64,000 bases of DNA, taken from positions 352,501 through 416,500 of the forward strand of contig JAPTOF010000003.1 in assembly GCA_028554755.1 (NCBI GenBank), written 5' to 3'. Origin of the DNA: Cordia subcordata. Its lineage: Eukaryota; Streptophyta; Magnoliopsida; Boraginales; Cordiaceae. Position 1 is the first letter of the stretch. The number at the start of each line of letters is the position of its first letter. Below are positions 33,851-45,400 of this stretch, in pieces. A program made the position numbers and the translations under genes. Under the pieces are notes generated by a model that worked only from the letters and a program-made list of their open reading frames with translations, was not told the DNA's origin and searched no databases.

Positions 33851-34750
33851 AGTTTCGCTTATTAAGTTTTTTTTTTTTCACATAAGAGAATTAGCGTATT
33901 AAAACTATAGTTGTTTGTCCATAGAAGATTTTCTCATAATGATAGTACGGAGCTTAGTTGGTATCTACTAACTTTCATACATAGCTAATATGGATCGATA
34001 TTTGGAGTAAAAGAATGACCATTTTGTGTGCATAATTTTGTTTGTTGGATAGAATAAATGGATGCTATTTAAGATTAGGCATAAAATACCCAATACTCCA
34101 TTTAATAGTTGGATATGACTTATAAGTGCACCTACGCCTTTTTTCTTGGCACATTACAAATGCAACCTTTAACCTCTCCCACTATATTTGTTGAAACATC
34201 ACAATTTAGTCAGTGACGTTAACTTTTGATTATTATCTTCATTATACCTTAAATTTTTAATTTAATATAATCGAAACTTCCCACCTAAACATCAAATTAG
34301 AAACGAAGAACATTTAGGTTAAAACAACGTGCAAATTATGGTCGTCAACGTGAATATTCTATCATATTTAATCAATTAACCCATGCAAAAGAAGTAAAAA
34401 GCTCGTAACGGTGACTCATTGATGTGATATCTCAAGAGCGTTGCGTGAAAGAGACTTCAAATCTCCAAATCTTCCACCACATTTTCTTTGGGATATTTCA
34501 TTGATACTTCCTAATATAATAATTAATTAATTAACGTTTTCAACAAACTCGTGGAAATTAAGAATTCTTGGTAATCTTCACGCGTACCAAAACAAAGGGA
34601 AAAAATAAAATAAAATAAAACCGTGGTCAAGACGCGTGGGTTTTGACTTTTTCAAATAAAAGAAAATTGAAAAATGTATATATTTCCAGTTTCAACGACC
34701 AAAGACTTTTTTTTTTTTTTTCCCTTTTTCTTTATTCTTGTGTTCCCTTC

Positions 34751-35102
34751 CATAAATACCTCTCCCTCCATTTGCTCCCCTCTCTTCTCTTCCTTCGGCT
34801 TTCTTACACACAAAGTATTTCTTTTGATTTCATTTTTCTTCATTTACGTTTAAAAGTTTAAAATTACCATAACGCCCCTGATTCTCTGCCGAATTTTCAA
34901 CGGCTCCGCTGTTCTCTCGCGGCGTTGTTTGTTGCTCTCCGGGGTGACGTCATCAACGTTTGAGCTGTTTTTCTTCTGCATTAAATCTTGTGTCGTGTTG
35001 TTGTCCCCTTTAACGTTCTCCTTTTCGCATTCTTGTACAGATTTTCGATCTGCATTTTCGGTTTTTCTTCACACGTTTCGCATTCTAAGCTCGTCAATCA
35101 GG
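34751..35102 (+). promoter_or_regulatory. Core promoter and first leader exon of the TPP gene
   Basis: CATAAATACC at 34751 is a TATA-type element followed by a CT-rich initiator region, as in many plant promoters. The leader seems to be spliced: AATCAG/GTAAATATG at about 35102 is a good donor, and a TTGCAG acceptor lies near 35952 in front of a further non-coding exon. Read from motifs only. Confidence 0.4.
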
Positions 35103-36299
35103 TAAATATGTCAAATGAAATCGTTTTATTTTATTTTTTTTAAAAAAATTCCCGTGTTATTTGTCTGTTTTTCTGATTTGGATAAAATTTAGATATTCAT
35201 TTCTTTATATGATGCTGTTCGTGTTAAAGAAATGGTACATTATCACATTTATTTCCTCTGTCTCATAATACATTACTCAAAATTTTAATTTTAGATGCTG
35301 CTTTTATTAAAGAATATTGGATCATCACATTTCCTACCGAAATTTAATCACATATATCGATGTTTCTTGAAGCATTTTTATTTATTTATTTATTTGTTTG
35401 TTCATAATTTTGACAAAATATATTATTGGTTCCTCTGGATGCTGTTTATGTTAAACTGTTAAAGAAAAGTTGGATTATCACATTTGTTTCCCCGGTTTTA
35501 TCCTTTAACATATTTTTTGGTGGACTAATTTTATTAAACTGTTGCTCAAACTAAGCATTGTGGTTTAATGTGTATATACCCATTAATATGTTTATATATT
35601 TCCGTATAGGCGTGCATATTTATGAATGTCATGGTTCTTCCCATACCTGTCTGTAGGCCCATGATATGTGGCTGTATATCCTTTCATTTTCTTTCCATTT
35701 TGTGGCTGTGACAATAGTTAATATCTATAGACAGCTAAATTTCCTATATAAACAATCCTTGTTTGCATCTGATTCTAACATTTACATTTCAGCATATTGA
35801 GGTGATCTTGAAATGACTGATTTTGATATATTTAAAAAACGTCATATCCTTTTCTGTGATATGGTTATCAAATTGTCTTGCAACTTGCACTCTTGCTATT
35901 ACCATTTAATTGGACATAGTTTCTAACAATGAGTCTGAACCTAATATTGCAGTTTTTTTGTCAACTGATTGGAACACTCTTGTGTGGGCAAGGAGAGAGG
36001 ATGTACTGGTAAGATACTATTCTGATTTTGCAAAATTGCATCTTGGGATCCCCATTGGTCCAGTTCACAAGTAACAACTTTTCATGCATGTTAGTCTACA
36101 GGAGACCTTTGCTTGATGGACTGCATTCTGGCCAGCAGTGACAAAAGTTCCCTGAAGAGGTGGTTTTTCATTGATAAAAGGGTTGGCTGAAGTTAGCCTT
36201 AATCTTTGATAGCGGAACCCTACAGCTTAGTGTCTCTTCTTATTCCGCCAGTTTAGAGAGTAGTTTCCAAAGTTGCGTATTCATCAAGATCTGTAAAGA

Positions 36300-38909
36300 A
36301 TGGACCTAAATTCAGGTCATAAATCCTCCGTTCTAACTGATTCTGCTCCAATGAACAACACGAGGTTAGGGACCCCCCCTGCTCTATTATCATATGCACC
36401 TATTGGCGCAGCATTCTCCTCCACGCTTCACAAAATCCCAAGGAAGAAGCCTGGCGTTCTTGACGATGTTAGGTCCAGTGGTTGGTTAGATGCTATGAAA
36501 TCATCTTCTCCTACTCATAACAAGTTAACTAAAGACTCTGGCACAGAGCTAACTTCTACAGATGGTGATATTGCTTATCACAACTGGATGGTAATTTTCA
36601 TCCTCTCTCAGAGTCTTTGTCTGATAAATTACGTTGTGAGTGCATACACTCGATGAGGCTTCTTACATGTTCCCTGGTTCTGCAGCTCGGGTATCCATCA
36701 GCACTTACATCCTTTGAGCAAATAACCAATTCTGCAAAGGGCAAGAGAATAGCATTGTTTCTTGATTATGATGGAACATTATCTCCAATTGTAGACAACC
36801 CAGACCGCGCTTTCATGTCAAAAGCTGTGAGAATCTTACTTTACTATATCCTCAAGTACAAAAACTAATTTATCATAAAGATTTCCTCATTCCTTTTCCC
36901 TTCAATTTTCATTGACACCAGCCAATTTGTTTCAGATGCGTGCTACTGTGAGAAATGTGGCAAAATATTTTCCAACAGCAATAATTAGCGGGAGAAGCCG
37001 TGATAAGGTAGTTGGTCTTCTTCTGTAAATGAATGATTGTTTTGTTAATTTTCAGCCATGGTCTTAATTTCATGCCTCTTTCGTTATGGTCTTACACTCC
37101 CACTTGCTACAGGTACATCAGTTTGTAGGCCTAACGGAGCTTTACTATGCCGGTAGTCATGGAATGGACATAATCGGACCAGTCAAACCTATTTCCAGCG
37201 AGCACAAAAATTGTATTAGGTCTACTGACAAGCAGGTAAGAAACTTGAGGAAACTATCTTTAACTGTCCAAGTGTTTTGAGCACCAAATATTTTTGTCTG
37301 CTCCCTGAACCTTGACTAATGCATTTATAATTTTGTGTGTGATCAATGTAGGGTAAGGAGTTAAGCTTGTTCCAGCCTGCTAGTGAATTCTTACCTATGA
37401 TTGATGAGGTTTGTAGTCGTGATTTTCCACCTCTCTATGTATCCCAATGCGCAAGTTGGGTTGTTATACTCAATATTGTGTACGTGTACTGTCTGATGAA
37501 GCAGGTATACAGATCTCTTGTTGAGAGTACCAAAAATATTAGTGGAGCAAATGTGGAAAACAATAAATTCTGTGTCTCTGTTCACTACAGGAATGTAGAG
37601 GAGAAGGTAATACAGGTTCTTGAACTGTTTCCTGGATAACTGCTTTTTGTTATCTGTTTGTGGCTAACAGAAGATTTTTATCCTCGCTGTCTTAAATTTC
37701 TTTAGAGTTGGGCAATAATTGCACAGTCAATCCACGAAATTTTGAAAGATTACCCTCGCTTGCGGTTGACACATGGTCGAAAGGTAATTTCTCCTCCATC
37801 TAGCACATTGATTCATTGTTGGACTAAGTAGTAATTTTACTTTCTCTGGTTTGCTTTTCTTTTAATTTTACTTTCATTTGGTTTGCTTTGTCTTTATCGA
37901 CTCCTCAACTTTTCTCTAGGTTTTAGAAGTCCGGCCTGTACTAGATTGGGACAAGGGGAAAGCTGTTGAGTTTTTGCTTGAATCTCTAGGTCAGTGAAGT
38001 CTTAGCTTCTTGACACCAATGGTCTGTCCTCATAATATTTCTTGATCTAGGTACTGTACTAATATGCAAGTAATAAAAAGTCATGCCACAATGATGCAGG
38101 ATTAAGCAATTCTGATGATGTTCTCCCTATATATATTGGAGATGACCGTACTGACGAGGACGCATTCAAGGTAATGCAAAGTACACAAATAGCAGCTTAG
38201 GCTTCTGATGAGCACCTTATCTTTTTAAGCTAGTGTGTGACAAGTTTGCTTTATTTCTTTACAGGTTTTGAGGAAAACCAATCGTGGTTATGGCATACTG
38301 GTCTCTTCCGTGCCAAAAGATAGCAATGCATTCTACTCCCTCAGGGATCCATCAGAGGTACAAGCAATACTTAATCTTTCTCGTCAGTTTTCCTCTAGAC
38401 AGATTTTACATGCATCATCAGATCTATAGAATTGATTAATGAAGCAGGAATAACTGTGCAACAGAAGATTAGCTTCGCCCATGATCATTGATCTTTGTTT
38501 GACCAACAACATGTATAAGCCTGGCTGCAGATATGGCATTACTTTGTTGTTTGTAAGCACCTGTATGAGCATCTGACCTCCCCGGTTCACCCACTTCACA
38601 AACACAAACACAGACACTACACGCACACACACAGACACATATGTGGCCAGCATGATCGGGAAACATTTGATTGGACTGGCTCCTGATCTATGTATTTTTC
38701 TGTTAGCCGGTGACAGAAGCTTTATTTATGTTTGTTTCACAAAGTAGCAATTTGAGAATTGTTTATTAAATCGATTTTGCATCATTTCCATGTGCAGGTG
38801 AATAGTAATTTACACATTGTTGATTAAATCAAGTTTTGATCATTTACGCGTGCAGGTTAAGGAGTTCCTCAGGTCCTTGGTGATGTGGAAGAAGTCAAGT
38901 CTACTATAA
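36300..38909 (+). CDS. TPP: Trehalose-6-phosphate phosphatase (11 exons, 383 aa)
   Basis: The enzyme hydrolyses trehalose-6-phosphate to trehalose, removing a sugar-status signal. Exons: 36300-36590, 36686-36826, 36936-37007, 37113-37235, 37352-37408, 37505-37606, 37706-37783, 37920-37989, 38100-38170, 38265-38357 and 38856-38909; 384 codons with all junctions in frame. HAD-phosphatase motifs are present: [13 protein letters not shown] with nucleophile D124 and D126, [10 protein letters not shown] (about 160-169), AGSHGMDI, and [10 protein letters not shown] at 325-334. The N-terminal extension is variable, as in other plant TPPs ([21 protein letters not shown] is the semi-conserved part). 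It ends MWKKSSLL. The 3' splice site of intron 10 exists twice (see repeat at 38757). Which Arabidopsis TPP it matches best was not determined. Confidence 0.95.
38757..38855 (+). repeat. Duplicated 3' splice-site region in TPP intron 10
   Basis: AATTGTTTATTAAATCGATTTTGCATCATTTCCATGTGCAG (in two parts, ending 38796) is repeated 59 bases later as ATTGTTGATTAAATCAAG, then GATCATTTACGCGTGCAG ending at 38855. Only the second acceptor keeps the frame; use of the first would add VNSNLHIVD and a stop. Confidence 0.8.
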
Positions 38910-41900
38910 ATACTATATACAACCCCGGACAGATTTTGCTATTTCCTTTTTCAGTTCATTTCGTTTAGAAGATTAATAGGATTTCCAGACAAGTAGAGGA
39001 GCGGAGGTGCCCAGCTGAGCTTCTGGAGTGGTCACAGGAAAAGCATAAATGTTTCCACTCGGGGGTTTTTGCTGCTTCTTTGTAAATTCCTTCCTCTCTC
39101 TCCTTTCTTGCACCGAGGATGCCCTCATATCAAAGTGGTGCTTTTTTTCTTTGCTGCTCCTGGTGGAGTTTTGGTTATTAGAACTCTCCAAGGAGTGTAT
39201 TATTCATACATTTATTTTGTTTATTTGATAAGTGGAAATAAATATTTCGCAAAATTTTTGTCTGTTTTTACCTCGCTAATGAAGTGGAAGCACCAAAATT
39301 CCAAGTGTATGTCTCGAACTCGAAAATGATCCTTTTCTTAATTCTTGAATAATGAGGGGCAAATGGATTGATTGATAAAATAATCTTCTGTTCTTGTTTT
39401 AAGATTGTAATGGAATTTTAAGCTGGTGCCAATTTCTAGAAGGAACGGGCTCAGTGAATGGGGGCCTCTTCCGGTAAGCAAATTTTATAGCAAATATATC
39501 ATCAACAATAATATATCTGCAGATTTAAGATGTCAAAAATTTAAGGTTGGGAATTGGTTAGAATTTTTTGGATTTTTGGGTCGAATTTTCGGAGAGAAAA
39601 ATTATTCGGTTCGGTGTTAAAAACCATAAAACTTGATCAAGTTTCAGGTATCATCTTTAGTTTTTAATATTTTCTCATTTGTTCAATCACATTGTGTAAA
39701 TTTAGATTAAATTTGAAAATATATATGAGTTGGACAAAAATAATCATGAAAAGTTTAAGTTCATCTAATTAAATTATCAAAGAAAAAAAGGGTAAGCCAA
39801 AGGGATCATGACATTTTAGGTGCTTGCAATGGGACAGATGCGACTTCCCTTAGTTGGTTTGGGTGCTATAGCCTGTCATGGAAGTCTGTTGGTTTTTTTC
39901 TTATCCAGGTAGCCAAAGCTTGGCTTTACTAAAATAATAAAAGAAAGCTCGCACTAGGAAAAGGATGGGGGGGGGGGGGAACATGCATGGTATGTTTTGA
40001 CCCTATTTTTGAGAGACAGTTGAACGAGCAATTCATGAATGTTGACAGGTCGAACGAGTCTAAACAGTAGGTAAGCGACAGATGTGAGACGTTTGGAGTT
40101 GTTGTTCGTGCACTTCTCCAAAATTATATGAGTTTAATAAGTGGTAAATCATTCTAAATTAACACAGTAATTTGAATTCAATTGGTTGGGTAACATCGAA
40201 AAAAATTTCAAGTATTCTCAAACTTATTTTTTGCCAACTCTTTATCCACTTCTCTAATTAACCCAATTCACCATTTGCTAGAGCAACAATGAGACAAAAC
40301 TAACACCATTTGCAATTAGAGAATTTGTATCTAAGTAATCGTTTCTTACATATGATAAGTTTTCTATTACAGCAATATTAATCAATGTTAGTCAACATAG
40401 TCAGGGTTACACGACATTACCGGACTAGCTTTATTCGTTTATGAAAAACGTTTTTCACCCTTCTGCTTTTTACATTTCCCAGCTGGGTGCATCACAGTCG
40501 CTGTCACTTCAAGTGAATCTGCGCTATTTGATTAACTACTTTTCACATGAGACTAGATTCACACGTTTTAGTCATTTTAAAATGATATTTACTTGTTGAA
40601 AATAAATGACAAAATGGAAATCAAAAGTTAGTACATGAATATGTGTGAAAACTACGCATAGTTTTTTCTTTATTCTCTTATATTTTGACAATAAAAAATA
40701 AGCATAACTGGAGAGTCAATATTTGAAAAGTATAATCGTCTGTTAAGACGTTGGCAACGTTGAGCCCTGAGGCCTAATCCAGAAAAACCCTTTTGAGTAT
40801 AAAAATTATTTTTTATTTTCTTGGCATAACTTGTCTTTGGGACAGACCCTACTTTCCTATATATATAAAGAAGCAGAAAGACTTGAATATCCAAAAGAGG
40901 TGTTCAATTTTGCATCACAGTAAAACATTTCTTAGTGTACATTTTGTCTTGATTTGTTGTTCTTATAATTGGGGTACAATTATTGCGAGAGATTATCAAA
41001 GTATTTTGAGAACTTGTCAACAACTTTTTGGTTTGAATCTTAGGAAACATAGTTGGTGAAAGGACTTTTTATTTACCACTCTCGGTTATATAAGAATTAA
41101 TTTCAAGTTCGTTGTGATTTAAAAACTTCCTAATTCAAAACAAATATATATATATTCAGAAACTTACCCAAAAATATTTAAAGAAAACATTATAACAGGA
41201 GGATAAAGTCTTCAAGAGATCTTTATAGTCCTTGGGGAAGAGTGTTGTAAATCTTTTTAGTACTTAAAATTAATACAAATCACTTGCTTAGCTGGAGAAA
41301 AAAAAAAGAAAGAAAAAGTCTACAAGAGATAAAAATAAAATTAAACTTTGATCTCCTGGAATTTTTATTTTCATTGGTGATGGAGATTCCTTTCTTTCCA
41401 CTTTATTTGTTCAAACCAAAATCGGTCACCGAGAGGGGATCAATCAGGCACACAGTAACGCTGTCCCTGACCACACGCAATTCGCACCTTCCCCTAACAG
41501 CCTACTCGTACTCACCTCTTGGTTACAATCAGCTCCACGTGGACACATGTCTCCACCAATATGTTGTTTTGTCACCGTATATCTCCACAATGCCGTTACT
41601 CCATAAGTCCAATTTGGCTTTTTGCTTATTTAGGTGTTCATATATACATTAAAAAAAAAAAAAAAAAAACTTTTTCTCATATTTTTTATTATGGAAGTAT
41701 TTATAAGCATCAAATAGCAAAGCCGAATAGGAGGATTTTGGCTTGGCTTATTTTGGTGCTTATAAACACTTATAAAAAAATATCTTCTAATATACTTTTT
41801 ACTATTTAGTACGTATAAGTCACAAATAAACAAAGCGAAATGGTCCCTTAATTTCCTTCATAGTATTATAAACCTAACACTCTGAGATATAGTAAAAAAC

Positions 41901-41916
41901 TAATAACAATGAATTA
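38910..41916. other. TPP 3' flank and intergenic DNA
   Basis: The TPP 3' UTR probably ends near the AATAAATA at about 39236. 39540-39640 resembles one end of the TTCGG-rich hAT family at 10128. A G-run lies at 39967-39979. No other gene recognised. Confidence 0.5.
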
Positions 41917-42295
41917 GAGTGTGTTTATCCCAACTTTTAAATACTCAAAATTGTTTAGTTTGAAAGTTAAAACTAATCAGTTTGAATCATTTTTAGAAAA
42001 AGTTTTTACATAAAATTTGAAGGTAAAAAGACGCTAAAAAACCAAAAGTTTTAAATTGAAGCCGTTTTTACGTCATGTCTGAATTTATTTTTCTTCATTT
42101 TTCTCAAAACTAGTACCATATATTTTTGAAAGTCTAATTTTAGATACAAAACAACTAAAAGCTCAACTCCTAAGTTACAGACCTAAACAATCAACAGTTT
42201 TTATTTAACATTACTTTTATTTAAAACTCTGTCACAAAAAAAAAAAAAACTTATAACTCAATGACTAAAATCTAACAACTAAACCAAACAAAACC
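41917..42295. repeat. Tourist-like MITE (379 bp, TTA duplication) upstream of the invertase
   Basis: TTA flanks both sides (41914-41916 and 42296-42298). The left part TGTTTATCCCAACTTTTAA, then ATACTCAAAATT, matches TGTTCGGCCTAGCTTTTGG, then ACACTCAATA, of the element at 21497. The right part (TTTTTATTTAACATTACTTTTAT) matches it as well. The terminal inverted repeats are weak. It ends only about 105 bases before the invertase TATA box. Confidence 0.65.
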
Positions 42296-42397
42296 TTAAT
42301 AAAACAGTTATTCTTAAATAATTTTACTCTAAATTTACAACATAATGTGAACTTTGTCAGAGTACTGAATTACTGATTAGCCCCATCAGTTAGTTGT

Positions 42398-42410
42398 ATC
42401 TATAAAATAA
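42398..42410 (+). promoter_or_regulatory. TATA box of the vacuolar invertase gene
   Basis: ATCTATAAAATAA lies about 75 bases before the ATG at 42483, the expected place for a TATA box with a short leader. The Tourist-like MITE ends just upstream of it. Confidence 0.6.
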
Positions 42411-42482
42411 TCTAACGAGTTGTTGGTTTAGCACGCATTAAGAGTCTTCCCTCCAAGAACTCTCTATCCAACACCAATCACG

Positions 42483-45400
42483 ATGGCCACCAATCCATCC
42501 CTCCCACTCTCTTATGATCCTGAGCGTGCAGCCTCCTCTATTAATATTCCCCTCCTTAACCAACCAACCAACACTTCTCCGGCTGGTCGCCGCCCATCGG
42601 TCAAAGTCTTCGCCGGCATTCTCCTCTCTGCCATCTTCCTGCTCTCCATAATCCTTGTGATATTCCTCAACCAAGGTCCAGAATTACCTCAAGCTGAGGT
42701 CAATGGCATTAATCAAGAAAAGCCACCATCTTCGATACCCATGATGCCGGAGGCCTCGAGTCAACCGCCGTCAAGAGGGGTGTCTCAGGGAGTCTCCGAG
42801 AAGGCTTTCCGGGGAGCATATGATGCAAATAATGTTGCATTTCCTTGGAGCAGTAACATGTTGTCTTGGCAAAGAACAGCTTACCATTTTCAACCCGAAA
42901 AGAATTGGATGAATGGTAGGTGAATGTATCTTCATGCGCTTCACGTGCTAACCATTGTTTTCCACTTGTTTTATTTCTTTGTTCTGATCGAGATGTTGCT
43001 TCTTATTCTATTGGTTAGTCTATAGTTTATTAGTTTTATGCGACTACGTTTTTTTCTTGGCATATCGTAATCTGTGTATTCAACTACTGATTCAAACTTT
43101 TTGCCTTTTTGCTGATTCGGTGGTTCCCGTCGCCATTGTTTTTTTCTTTTGGTGGATATGATATGGTTGCTTCTGCTGCAGATCCTAATGGTATGTAATA
43201 ATTTCTCCTCTACTACTTTTCTCTAAAGCTTCATTAGTAGCCATTTAGTTGTTTTTATTTAACTTCTTACGTTAAACAAAATAGTTTTAATTTCTAAACT
43301 CATAGGTGTGCTTGCTTTTAAGTGTAGCCAAATTTAGAGACTAGAACTATAGTCACGGTATCACAATAAATGTTTACATACTTTCAATCAATTGCAAGTG
43401 CCCTTAATGACAAAATGAACCTAAATCCTCCTAGCTAATGCACATTATACATGAGGTTCTATAATAAATGGAGTTGTAGAAAATTTCATTATGACATTAT
43501 GTGGGGCTGCTTTATTTAGTCACGAGAGAATCTAAATTCGTATGATTTTCTCACTTGGACCTTTCAAAAAACTCGGGCAAAAAAGAATTGTACTTATTAT
43601 AAAATGCTAGATCATTGACATTTCAAGTTTGGGGCTCGAAAATCGTTGCTTGATAGGTGCTGAATCAGCATCCGTGTCATCTTTCATTAGAAAAATGTTA
43701 TTTTTTTCTTTAACCTGTAGCCTGTATGATTGGGTCAAAATGACAATGTCTAAAATAATGGTGATTTGTGTGGTTTTAAAGGTTCCAGCAACATGCTGAC
43801 GTGGAAATAACATTTTAAGAAAATTAATAAAACTCCAACAGTAAAAGACAGTCCTTGGCTGACATGACCAAATGACCAATCAATTAGGGGTCCATTATGT
43901 TGTTTTGTGTTATGTTTGTCTTTTGAACAGTATCGTTTTAACAATTGACAAAAAGAACATCATTATTATTAACACCTAAGCGGGACTTGTCCATCTGGCG
44001 GCTTCTGTGTGATTGCGTTTGCAAAGTCCCTGTCGTTGCTACATGGAGACTTGTCGGAGCTAAGACACTTAAATGGAACTTTTCCCCGCTTATAATTGGA
44101 ACTTTTTAACCAAATCCAACAGTGGTTTTTTGTGGGTGTAGTTATGAAATAGGTTATCATTATTAAATTTTGTTCATGATATTATAACAATATAAAGAAA
44201 TCAACTACGATGACATTTGGGATGATTAACCTTTCGGGACAGGAAGAGAATGAAGAGTTTGAATAATTCCTCCATTTTCAGCTTTACTTGCTTGAGATAA
44301 CAATGTTTATTTGGTCTCAAATTAGGGAGGAATAGAATGAAAGGAATACCGTAGGGAAAAAAATTAACTATCTAGTAATTTTTCGTTGTAAAATTGTTCC
44401 TTTTTTTTCCTTCTAATTTTCAATCTAGAGAAAGAACAACGATCAAATTCACCCGTCTTCTTTTATCGTCTCGTTCTTTTACGATCCTATGCCCAAAATG
44501 AACGATCCCCATCTTTTTTTAAAATAATTTTTCTTTATCTTTCTTCTTCTTTTTTCCCCCTTCCCTCGTGAATGTTCATCAGAAAAGAAAAGATTTTCAT
44601 GTATCTTAATTGGCGTGGGTTTAATCAGCGTCGGAGAGACTCAAGATGGCTTGAGGAGTCTCTTATCCAGAAATAGTGTAATTACTGCATAGTGTGATTA
44701 GGCATGATCAGAGGCTTAACCACCTAGTTGGGATTTAGAGAATAATTTAAATAGTTAAAATTATTTTTCAAATGCAACAAGCTTGAATAGATATGAAACT
44801 ACACTGTGATGAAATATTAAAAAAACAACCCAGCAATCGTGTGGAGAGTTAATAATTGGGATTAGGCGTCTTTTCGACAAAAGCCAACTAAAAAGTACTA
44901 TAAGTTCCCATGTGGAATATTGAGGTCAAAATCAAATCAAACATGGAAATCTCATTGATTATTACAAACACCTCATGTCAGTTCACATACGTGGTGCCAC
45001 GTGAGCTTTACTTGTTTGAGAGACACGCCTAATCAACCCCTTGTATGATACACGATCTGATCCTGCCAATTAGCGTCTGTCAATATTACGTGCTACCCTT
45101 GACTATATTAGCAGCCCCCAAATCACAAAATTATTTTTCCAGTGGTCAACGCATACATGTTTCAATGAACTGTGCTTGCTAATCTAATTATTCAAGGCTT
45201 TTTTGTTTAAATATATATGTCTTATTTTGGGCTAAATAGTGCCTTATTCCCATAATTTATTATAAATACTTAATACTTGCTGATATTTCAAAATAAACAC
45301 AAATTTTTATTTGTAGACGCGTACATTATACATTTGAAGACTACAAAGGGATTTCTTTTTATTTAAGTGGTATGTGTGTTACATATTTAAAGATCACAGG

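Larger units (their letters stand above)
29473..34750. other. BAG7 3' region and 5 kb intergenic DNA
   Basis: The BAG7 3' UTR probably runs a few hundred bases past 29472. The rest has poly-A, TA and pyrimidine tracts, a minus-strand SINE (31261-31430), two local duplications (32568-32938 and 33703-33850), and a GTGCAT repeat (31817-31839). A GC-richer patch at 33040-33560 carries two CTACTGGGCCCACCA units. No coding region recognised. Confidence 0.55.

Noticed and set aside
41284..41652. Plus-strand 122-codon frame between TPP and invertase
   Set aside because: Non-ATG-rich, low-complexity beginning and no recognised motif; no splice partner found.
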